A program made the position numbers and the translations under genes. Below, piece by piece: positions 53,440 through 62,420 of a stretch of 64,000 nt of DNA. Under the pieces are notes generated by a model, which saw nothing but the letters and a program-made list of their open reading frames with translations, did no database searches and was not told the origin of the DNA. Each line of letters opens with the position of its first letter. Position 1 is the stretch's first letter. Origin of the DNA: Imbricaverruca yamaguchii (Eukaryota > Arthropoda > Thecostraca > Neoverrucidae); the NCBI GenBank assembly GCA_034440575.1, contig JAOTOL010001309.1:277501-341500 (forward strand), in the 5' to 3' direction.

Positions 53440-53740
53440 GCGGAGGCGGAGATCCGCAGGAGCGCGGCTTGCCGCTCATACGCGAGCCGCCCGCCAATCA
53501 CACGGCCGGCCCGGTGACCTCTGACCTTGCCTGTTGACGCCCAGTATGATGCCGAGGGCGGCTGACGGCCGTGTCTGCAGTGCGGGGTTCACGACGCCAC
53601 CAGGCACCACGCCTCCGCTTGGATCCGCCACTGCTGCGATGCCGTTCACCGTATCTGAAGCGACAGCGGATCCTGATGCAGAACGCACTTGCGGGTGGAA
53701 GGACGGTGCGAGAGCATATATACGCGCACTGGTATTCTTT
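53440..53740. promoter_or_regulatory. CpG-rich segment with DR1 motif and TATA-like sequence
   Basis: CpG-rich DNA contains CCAAT (53494-53498), a perfect DR1 at 53515-53527 and, 190 bp further, CATATATACGCG (about 53715-53726), which is TATA-like on either strand. A 70-codon minus-strand frame (53476-53688) lies across it without a clear ATG. This could be a promoter or enhancer, but no transcribed gene is identified next to it. Confidence 0.3.
53515..53527 (-). promoter_or_regulatory. Perfect DR1 nuclear-receptor element
   Basis: TGACCT-C-TGACCT on the plus strand is AGGTCA-G-AGGTCA on the minus strand. This is the consensus for HNF4, RXR/USP homo- or heterodimers and COUP-TF/SVP. Function is inferred from the motif alone. 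Confidence 0.45.
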
Positions 53741-53834
53741 TACTCGTAGGTATCCAGTAAACCGGTGTCTGCCTGGTGCGCGACCTACAGTCGTGTTTAT
53801 TATTCAAATTTGACGGCCATGATGGTAACTCCCT

Positions 53835-54067
53835 CCCTGTCACCCTTCGTTTATTGTTTGTTTATTGGTTGGTTCACGACACACTTTATGCACATTCACG
53901 GCTAATGGCGCCGCCCACACTGTATCGCCGGTGGGCCGCGGGATTGGGAAATGTCCTGAGTGGCGCTAGAGTCGAACCCGGGACCTTTGATACCCAAAGG
54001 TCCCGGGTTAGCCCGATAGCCCGACACCTTAACCACTCGGCCATCCCCGCCCCCTGTCACCCTTCGT
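53835..54067 (-). mobile_element. tRNA-derived SINE (SINE-C copy 2) with 16-bp duplication and internal hairpin
   Basis: CCCTGTCACCCTTCGT flanks the element exactly (53835-53850 and 54052-54067). It shares with copy 1 the body CACTTTATGCACATTCACGG, the GATTGGGAAATGTCC segment and the B box. Between B and A boxes it carries an extra inverted copy of the B-box region (arms 53975-53989 and 53995-54009) absent from copy 1. The A-box side keeps ACCTTAACCACTCGGCC, the complement of a Leu/Ser-like tRNA. Confidence 0.92.
53975..54009. repeat. Perfect 15-bp-arm hairpin inside SINE-C copy 2
   Basis: AACCCGGGACCTTTG, five bases (ATACC), then CAAAGGTCCCGGGTT. Copy 1 has only the first arm followed by GCACCCAGATCCCAAC, so the second arm is a derived inverted duplication. 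Confidence 0.93.
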
Positions 54068-55900
54068 GAATGAAACACGAAATCGGTTTATTCACGACGT
54101 TATCATTGAGTATATCATTAACGTGCGTTGTCTGCGTTATCAGCGGTTAACGTGCAACCCTAAGGACGAACTCTGTCAGCTGATGCCACCTATTGATCAG
54201 CCTTTTATCTGCGAACAAGTTGGGTGAAATTTCCATTTACCTGCGAATATGCCCCCACGATTTGAAACTTGACAGCGAGAGACCCTTCGCATTATCAGTT
54301 GCCTGCCTGCACTTCCCTCCGGATGGCAATGCCCTTCGCACTCCCATTCGCCATGTAGTTGCCCTCTAACGCTTCCGTTGTCCCCGAGTATACCCTTGAG
54401 TGAGCCTTAGCATTTTCCTTCGACGTATATGATATACCATATCCGAGCAGCCTGACGAGAAAACCCCTGCATGCCAAGGAGTCTATAAAGAAATGTGAAA
54501 ATATCGCATACAAACTTTGTATGCCTGCGTGCATAGCGCATGCGCAGTTCGGCGAAAATGATGCGGCTAATTTCAAACCGTGACACATTGTGACGTTATG
54601 GCGCACATGGTCCGATGCAATGGTGCTGCTCGAACACCAAACATCTGAGTGACCGGCTCAAAAGCAAGTAAATATATGATCTGCATGCTGCTGGATTGAC
54701 CGGCACCTCGCCGCGTGCTCGTGCACGCGCTGAACATATCGCCTAAGACTTCAGGCTGACAGATTGAATACCCCACACGCCATCGTCGGATGGGATATCC
54801 GATACAAACCCTGCGTCACAAAAACGAAGCTTGTTCGCCTCGCGCCGGTGCGCTAACGACCAGCAAACCACGATAATTGGAAGTGGTCATAGGCGACCGG
54901 GAATCGTTAACCAACGTGCTATGCTTCCAACATGGGTGACACTCTATTAAGTTGGTTGGGGTGGGAGGAGAGTGGCCAGATGACCTTTTCGATGGCCAAA
55001 GCCGCCACGAAAATCATTTGCATCCAGTGTAAATAGATTATTGGGGCTAAATCAATGGTTGAGGGGCGGGGCAGTCACCCCTTAGCATATACAAAGTAAC
55101 ACCACTGGTTATCAAACTTTCACAAAATACACCAATATACCAAAGGTGGAGTGCCGAAATGGTTGCAAAAGCAATGGTTGAAAGAAACCCACCGACCGGA
55201 GATACGTACAAGCATTCTCTGCACGCCGCAAAGCTCGTCATTTTCCACCAATATGCTCACGAAATAACTGGATCACTGAAAACGTTAGAGCCAATTTCTG
55301 GCGGATGAAGTATCCTTTACTCGCCAGGCAATCACCGTCGTAAAGGTTTACTCCCCACCACGAACGGATTTAGGAGGGTGAATGTGAGACCTTCCGACCG
55401 CTCTCCCCACCTAACGCTCCCAACGGCGTCCGCGACGAAGATAGTGCCAGTGCGCCCTTCCAGGTGAAAAGGGCCTCCCTCCTCCTCCCTCCTACTGAAC
55501 GAATTGTTCAGGCAAAGGTCCTCCTCCGAGTGGGAAAGCTGCCCCTGTGCGAAGTCGTGTGCACTCCCCCCCCCCCCCTCCTACAGCTCAGCAATCTTCT
55601 TTACCCGAAGGCGGCCCCCCGGGCACAAAGGCGCCTCCTCAAATAACGCTCCCTTACGAAATCCTAAATCCGTTATTCCTTTACACCAGCTGATAGCCAA
55701 ATAATCAGAAGGAGGTCGTCTGCTTTCACCGGTTAAAGGCCTCGCCTTAACCGGTCGCGGTGCGCGGAGACTAAATACTCGTTTGGAGGTCAATTATTTC
55801 CATACAAAGCCCATTGGCATAATGTTAAGATTCACGATGCATGGGGGACACATCCCCTCGTCCCCCACCCCTTGAGGCCTCCTATGCATGGTGCAGTGTC
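54068..55900. other. Unassigned sequence
   Basis: No supported gene or element. A C-run lies at 55567-55578, and purine/pyrimidine-rich text (TCCTCCTCCCTCC) around 55485. Confidence 0.5.
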
Positions 55901-55984
55901 CCCCAGTCTTACATGGAAACATACCTTCATTATATCATGGCACCCCAGTCTTACATGGAAACATACCTTCATTATATCATGGCC
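55901..55984. repeat. 42-bp exact tandem duplication
   Basis: CCCCAGTCTTACATGGAAAC followed by ATACCTTCATTATATCATGGCA occurs twice (starts 55901 and 55943), with one mismatch at the end of the second copy. The near identity implies a recent duplication. Confidence 0.93.
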
Positions 55985-57188
55985 CATGGTTCATACTTTG
56001 GAACCATATTTTGAAAAGAGGCACCTTGTGATATACGCAAATTAGTTTAATGGTTTTATACGACTAATGTCAAAACTGGGCCATGTGATCAAGTTAACCA
56101 GGCAGGGTTTAATAATTCACACTTCAGAACGCTAGATTTGGTGAAAAGAAGTTCCGGGCGATCATATTTAGAACGGATACCTTATCTGAATATCACTTGT
56201 CTGGAGTGTCGCAACTATTTCCGCAACTAGTTCGAAAATCTTTGCTTGAATTTCACCGATCATGTCCTAAAACGAAGTACTAAAACGAACCTATACTACA
56301 AAAAAAGCGAACCTAACCGAGCCTTAATTTTGTGGAAAAGCTCCAAATCTACAGATGTTGAATCACACAGTATGCTTACTGATAATTTTTTTATCGCCAT
56401 CTTACCAAATGTTAGTGCATTCGACCAAAATTTTGCAGCATTTAGCCTCGTATATAGTACACAAACTTCCTCATCTATGAAACATCATTTAGCTTTTACC
56501 GAGTTAATGTTCTTGTTCAAAGCTCAGTTGAAGAGTATTGCGATGGTAAATGCTGGAGTATTGCATAAGGGTTTTTGTTCAAAGGTACATGTTTTTAGGC
56601 AGAAGGGTACACGTACTGTACCATCACAACAATTATCTTGGTTGATAATCAATGCTGTCCTCTCCTCAGCACACCAAACAACATTAGTAGCTGGATGGCA
56701 TTGACTCCCTTTAATCATGAGTTGCGATGTCGTCCTATGTGGATGATAGAAATCAACGTCGCTTCAGCCTGACCAATAGGCAGGGAAGCCTGATCAAAAT
56801 ATTGTAATGCTTTTTATCCAAGCGAGGTAGCACTATTATGCTATGCTTTGTGAATCAAATTAAAGTTTCACGAGTTTTTGGGGTGCTCACTGACATCGTT
56901 GATAAAATGCTGTTTTTAAGAAAATGCCTGGTCAAATGTATTTGAACGTTGAAGGGGAATGCCTTCAAGCTGTTGCACGCCCATAACAGAAACGCATGCT
57001 GTTGCATCAAGTCAAACTGATTACTGGCAGATTTCCGATACCATCGCCAATTGGTATCAGATTATTGTTGCTCGCAGGCACATCCCGCCGAGCCAGCCCC
57101 GCAGCGAGAGTTTCCGGAAGATGGTAAAGTCCTTTTTTATCATCAGAGTTGAGTAATACTTTGAAATTTTCATTCATCGTATTACATT
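55985..57188. other. Unassigned AT-rich sequence
   Basis: The plus-strand frame 56246-56704 (152 codons) is the longest non-repetitive frame in the right half, but its translation matches no family I know and it lacks exon signals. Nothing else is supported. Confidence 0.45.
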
Positions 57189-57625
57189 TTAACACGCGCC
57201 CTGGAGGGCCTCTGAAAATTATGCGCACTGGAGTGGGGGAGGGGGGGGCAGGTTCCCCCTAAGATCTCGGTTCCTATAATCGCTAAAGTAACAAAATTAT
57301 CCGCGTAGATGGGTACAAAAGTGTAATCTATGTACAAATTGCATGACATTAGGTCAATACCTTCAAGGTCAAATAGCGTCATCTGGTACAATTTGCTTAT
57401 TTTATGTGGCTTCGCTTGTCATTGTTATGGATCGCTGTGATTGTATTTAAATGGTCAAAAATGGACATCATTGATGTGTTGGGCATGACTAATGATCCAG
57501 TACAGATGCTGGACCCGGAATTTGACCCCAGGTCATCTATATAACAGCACTTTATCAGGTCAGCTACCTGTTCCCGTAACCGGAACCGGGCCGCCGCGTG
57601 CCCGGATGCTCACTAGTGTGCGCGC
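57189..57625 (+). mobile_element. TTAA-element fragment E5, related to E1
   Basis: It begins TTAACACGCGCCCTGGAGGG and is colinear with the reverse complement of the right part of E1 (18347 back to about 17880). Shared landmarks are CCTAAGATCTCGG, AATTGCATG, ATTGTATTTAAATG-like, GACCCGGAATTTGACC, and ATATAACAGCACTTTATC followed by AGGTCAGCTACCTGTTCC. It ends near GCGCGAAGAA without a second TTAA terminus, so it is truncated. TCAAGGTCA occurs at 57363-57371. Confidence 0.65.
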
Positions 57626-57639
57626 GAAGAATAGACATC

Positions 57640-57775
57640 TTAGACTAGCATAGTCTAAGAATAGACGTCTTGTCTTCAGACGCAGCTTCATTGCCACTTA
57701 CAGTGATATATTGCGCGCTTTGCGTATTGGCTTCTGGAACTATTTTCCTGATCATCATCAACGGTAGCCGGTGGG
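57640..57775. repeat. Short inverted and direct repeat of AGACNTCTTAGACTA
   Basis: ATAGACATCTTAGACTAGCATAGTCTAAGAATAGACGTCTTG holds the inverted pair TTAGACTA and TAGTCTAA and a direct repeat AATAGAC. It adjoins the end of E5. Confidence 0.55.
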
Positions 57776-58124
57776 CCGCTGGCGCCGCCAGCCGCGGCTC
57801 GGTACCCGCCGTCATGGCCGCCCGCCACGCGATCCGCCTGGCATGATCTCCACCATCACTGAAGTTGAGGCCGACATATTGTTGAAGAACAATACACTTG
57901 TGAACGTTGAATGGAAAGAACCAATCTCTAACCATGAATTTCTCCTACATAATTTTAGCGTGGTAAAGCTAATGTTGCTTGGTATTGATCAAGGCTGGAA
58001 CTTTATTTATGTCGTGCTGCCGTTCGGCGACCTTTTGGATATTCTGGGCAGCAACTGCCGGCGTTTGACGTGCATCGAGATATGCCAAAACCTCAATAAT
58101 GACTGAAAGTTTCATGTCAAAAGA

Positions 58125-58700
58125 TGAAAAATGACAATGTTAGATATCTATAGAAACAGTTGAGTGTGGCATCAGAAGGCAGCTGCTATTATGTCGGTTT
58201 ATTTGGGGCCATTTGAAATTTATTCGCTAATATAGAACATCTGATATACATTTTAAAATAATAGGTAAAAAGTGTGTAACAATAGCAGGGTTAGATATGT
58301 ACAAACGCGGTCGAGCATGGCATCCGGGGGCAACTGATTTTATGTCGGTTTATTTCTGACCATTAGCAATTAACTCGTTAATGTAGAGCTTCTGATATAC
58401 CATTTAAAGAAATGGGTACAATGTGATAAATAGCGAGAGAAATCCCGTGGTTGAATTTAAAAATGACAGAGTTAAATATATATAAAAATTAGTCGAGCAT
58501 GTCATCAGAAGGCAGTTGATTTTATGTCGGTTTATTCGAGACTTTTATTTATTCGGAAATTAATTCACTAATGTAGAACACCTGATACACAATTTAAAGG
58601 CATACAATGCGATGATTAGAGACAACTCCTGGCATTGAGTACAAAAATGGCAGGGTTTAACGTTCATGGAACTTATTCAGGATGACATCAAAATGTAGTA
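58125..58700. repeat. ~150-180-bp tandem repeat, ~3 copies
   Basis: ATGTCGGTTTATT recurs at 58191, 58342 and 58524. Each time it is preceded by GGCATC(A/C)G..GGCA and followed by TTAATTC..CTAATGTAGA(A/G)C, then CTGATA(T/C)AC and ATTTAAA. Monomer lengths are about 151 and 182 bp because of an internal indel. Divergence is high, so this is an old array with satellite-like monomer size. Confidence 0.8.
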
Positions 58701-59480
58701 CGGTCAATTTTCGTTTAGTTAAGACCGCTGGAAATTATCAGCGCTTCACACCGAAGATGTACGACGCGTCTTATTGCAAGATGTTGAGTGGTCAATTGCT
58801 CCCATTTCACTTTGAGCGCAAAGTGAGAGTGCGAAATGATTTGAGAAAAAAAATGAACTGCACAAGGGAGCTTGATTCAATGCTGTTTAAACTTGACCAT
58901 TGGATATTACTTGCTACTTCTTTAGGAACTAGAATATAGCCTTAATCATAGCAAGCCCACTCTGGTGGTGTTCCTTCACAAACCCGCTTCCGGAGCGGCA
59001 CCACCGGTAACATGTCTGCTCATGACGCTTAGCGTATATTTTTATTGACAGAATAGCATAAGAAGCTCATGAATGTAGATTGTGCTCCTTGCTGTTACAT
59101 ATGGTATATGGGTGCCGAGTGGAAACACTGCATGAATTAGCCTGACAAAGAAGCACTAAAATGACACCGAACATATATTGTGCTTTCAAGTGAAAACGTG
59201 CAACCTTCCTAAACTGGCCACTCCCGCAACACCACAGCCACATTTATTAAACCAGTATCCAATCAGGAAAAGCTCCAAATTTAGTTTGATACCGGTAAAC
59301 TAATACCAGAACTGCCAAATGTGCAACATGTATGGCACCACATCCATTTCTACAGGTTTTTTTACCATTGGAATAATGAGCTTCACATCACATAATTCGC
59401 GGAAATTAAGTGAACAATGAAATCATCAAGTCAAACTCACCCATCTGAGCCTGGCCTAAACTTGATGGATATTAACCTAG
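58701..59480. other. Unassigned sequence
   Basis: The 85-codon frame at 58682-58939 starts inside the last decayed repeat monomer and is not recognised. No other features are supported. Confidence 0.45.
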
Positions 59481-59481
59481 C

Positions 59482-59548
59482 TTTACCAGGGTTGATTTAT
59501 TTATTATTTGGGCTTTGGGGCGCATGAACGGCTACTGTTTACCAGGGT
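59482..59548 (-). mobile_element. Very short 5'-truncated retroelement insertion
   Basis: TTTACCAGGGT flanks the insert exactly (59482-59492 and 59538-59548). The 45-bp insert, on the minus strand, reads GTTCATGCGCCCCAAAGCCC then AAATAATAAATAAATCA, a 3' tail of (AAAT)n type. It is another stub from a severely truncated insertion, of a different family from 39894-39973. Confidence 0.75.
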
Positions 59549-59829
59549 GGGATTTGTGTTTGGCAATTATGGGTGTTGAGAGGAGAATACTTGGATAATT
59601 GAATAGAGATGATATTGGCCTTCAAACATGCGACATCAGAATACCAGCTTGTATTTTTCAGCGAATCTGAAAAACTTAATCACTAAGCAGTTCATTGTAA
59701 AACAGCACCATCCAACCTCAAGATAAAGAATGACATAATAATTATCCGGAGAGGTGATGGTCTGGATGCCACAAATCTGGGAAGATCCAATTTGTTTCAA
59801 CTATTTCGCAGTCCATGCATACCGCAAAC

Positions 59830-60300
59830 TTACGACTTATGTTCCATGCTGCTTCCAAGGCTATGCGATATCATCGCAATCCTTTGTTCAAGTGGAATGG
59901 ACTCCCTGATTGCACCTTGATATGGCTCAACCATTCCTTGCAGTAAATTCACCAGCTTCATAAATGAGGGCTTCGTCATTGGGAACTTTTCCAGTCTTCT
60001 GCCATCGTCCCATATCCCCCCAAAACTTCTTTGAACCACATCCTACGAGACAGGATTCATACCCTTACTGTACTTGGCCCACAATTTGTCAGCAGAAATT
60101 TGGCCAGCAGTGATACGAAGGTATTACTCCTTCGGATTTGGCGACGCAACTCTCTGTTCCTTCTTATTGAACGCCTCTCAACGTTCTTAAACAATACTCA
60201 TCCCGCTGCTTTTACCTCTATATACTCTATATATACAAATGTTACAGCTAATAGTGCAAACGCCAGCACAAATTCGCCCCGAGCCCGATCCATTCATACA
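59830..60300 (-). pseudogene. HARBI1/PIF-Harbinger-like transposase remnant (N-terminal part)
   Basis: The minus-strand frame 60039-59830 reads WDDGRRLEKFPMTKPSFMKL, then VNLLQGMVEPYQGAIRESIP and LEQRIAMISHSLGSSMEHK. This follows the pattern of the HARBI1 N-terminal region (F.M....F..L...L.P......R..I..E.R.A..L..L.S..E.R). Upstream, 60275-60120 encodes a hydrophobic then Arg-rich segment (VERRSIRRNRELRRQIRR) broken by stops, consistent with the start of such a protein. The DDE catalytic region was not found downstream. Stops and frame changes show it is dead. Assignment is from motif memory. Confidence 0.5.
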
Positions 60301-60309
60301 AGAGGCTAA

Positions 60310-61040
60310 GAACGTGCACGTCGTGGCAAACATAATAACTGATGAGGTAGCACCCTCGGCTTGCGGAAAATAGCAGCTGATAATCCGATAGGACTATTTT
60401 GAACCAAAAACATCACTGTTCCTGGAAAAACAGGTTGAGTTCGACGTAATACGACAGGCCGCGGCAACATGCCTAAACATGCAACATGTCACTGGCACAT
60501 AAAATGAAAAGTATATGCCACGCTGCGCCATCAGTATGAATTCCGTTTACACTTCGGTTAATTTGGCAGCAAACGGCTACCACAAAGTTCACGGAAAACT
60601 CACGTTTGCTCGCGTAAAGGCTTTCGAGCCGTTGGGACTTTAGCTGGAACGGAATCACGTCTTCGGTCAAACCTAATCGTAAGACTCATAAACGGGGAAA
60701 TTGTCTTGGGCCATTGTGGCTGGGGCAGGAACTTCGGGCGAAAACCTGGTGCACGGGTACAACTAATCTTGGTTTTCTCTTTTGGTCAGGAGGGTCAGAT
60801 TGCAGGCGGAGCATGACCGACCCTGCACTTGGCACTATGACACTCACAGCGGCGGCTAATGCCCATGAGCCACATGCTGTGTTCGGTCTAGTGGGCAACT
60901 AGACCGAGCAACACCACACCGCCACACGCAAGTCCACGTTTACACCCGAACACACTCTTTAGAACATACTCAGCACCCCTTACCAAATCAGCACATCACA
61001 GTCCTCATACGTGTCATTGTTATGACACGTATTTCCCCTA
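60310..61040. other. Unassigned sequence
   Basis: No supported features. Confidence 0.45.
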
Positions 61041-61050
61041 GGTGAATGCA

Positions 61051-61345
61051 ATCAGCTTAGCTAACGTACCAGGTCCTCCCGAGGAAACTGATCACGTGCA
61101 CCAAATCTCCTAGCATCACCCACACTTGGAACAGCGCTGGCACGCGAAATCCACCCACCATGAACAACTAAAAAGCTGGCGGCACCATTCCATGTTGTGC
61201 CGGCCCCTCAATGCAAGTCGGGGATGTAACTTTCTCCCGATATGGATGCTGCACCGCACCCTCAACACCAGCCGGGGATGTACATTTGCTCCCGAGGTGG
61301 ATAAGATCAGCTTAGCTAACGTACCAGGTCCTCCCGAGGAAACTG
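61051..61345. repeat. Direct repeats: 40-bp exact pair and a ~60-bp imperfect pair
   Basis: ATCAGCTTAGCTAACGTACC plus AGGTCCTCCCGAGGAAACTG occurs identically at 61051-61090 and 61306-61345. Between them, a unit with CGGGGATGTA..TTTGCTCCCGA..TGGAT occurs twice (about 61215 and 61275). Confidence 0.88.
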
Positions 61346-61789
61346 CTCGTGTGCAGCACATCTGGCTAGACCCTATGCCCTGTCACAAGATCACAGTTCT
61401 GATCTTTACCGCCGTCCAGTTCGCGTCCCACGTACATATGCATGGTAGACCATAGGAGGTACTGCAATACATGCCTCTGCCGGTCAGTTTCCATCATTGC
61501 ACACGTTGCCATCAGCGCTACGTGCGGTCGAGGGGAATGGTGCATGCACGGCCCGGGGACCGGCGGGCCGTGTCCGTACACCGACCTCGAGTGTCACAGT
61601 GGGCATTCGAGCGGAGAGGTGTGGCGGCAGGCGGCGACACAGTATGCACCACACACCACACCACATCAGCACCTTTGGTTCACAAGGCACAAGTGTGTCA
61701 CAACCACACACCACTCACAACCACTTTCCCTTCGCACAACTCCTTACCCCAGCCACTTCCACCACCTGACGCAGCTACTCATCTGAGCC

Positions 61790-62420
61790 ACCAACGTCGC
61801 AAGACCACCCCGCCAGATCGATGCTTCCTATCCGATGCCTCCACCCAGACGGACCCCACCCGGTCTGCTAGACCCGCAGCCCACTCCTATCGCCCCGTAG
61901 TCCTTGTCTCCAAGACCTGTGTCATGATAGCCCGGCAGCCAGTTCTGTGGGACTCGACACTCGGCTCTCCCACGTTCGGACAGATACAACTTTCCCTCTC
62001 CCTATCTCCTTCTACATAGAAGCACCAACACACATTACCACGTTTGCCAATGCATCTTCGCTTCAATTGAATGCCAGAGACATTCATTCCAAGTTCAGAG
62101 AGTTCAAGTCCGAAATTGTACAACAAAAACCAATTCTAGCCCATCTCCAAGAAGCACTTACAAGAATCAGACCAAGTTGGAATAGCAATTCAGATTAATT
62201 TGGCACGCCGACAACGTCAACAGACTTGGAAAACTCCGTCAGTTCGGAAATACATATGGCGCAGCCATTCTTATCATAAGCACCATCCCTCGTCGTCGAG
62301 CTCAGTTAAATGGCTCGCTAAGTTGCGTAGCAGTCAGCTGCAAAATGGCCCACTGACAAACCAGTCGGACAAAACACTTTGCATCTCAGTCATATGAAAA
62401 CCACACACTACAGTAGCTCG
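61790..62420 (+). pseudogene. Jockey-like LINE remnant: AP-endonuclease N-terminus
   Basis: From 62061 the frame reads LQLNARDIHSKFREFKSEIV followed by QQKPILAHLQEAL, matching the start of the apurinic-endonuclease domain of Jockey-type LINEs, with the conserved Asn of QxN and Glu of LQE in place. After a stop and a frame change, 62250-62350 reads GNTYGAAILIISTIPRRRAQ then LNGSLSCVAV, matching the GGVAILI...IP segment further into the domain. The stretch at 61800-61900 (DRCFLSDASTQTDP) may be the end of ORF1. No reverse transcriptase is visible, so this is a decayed 5' fragment. Confidence 0.5.

Noticed and set aside
56246..56704. 152-codon plus-strand gene
   Set aside because: AT-rich unassigned sequence; the frame could be chance, and there is no domain or homologue I can name.
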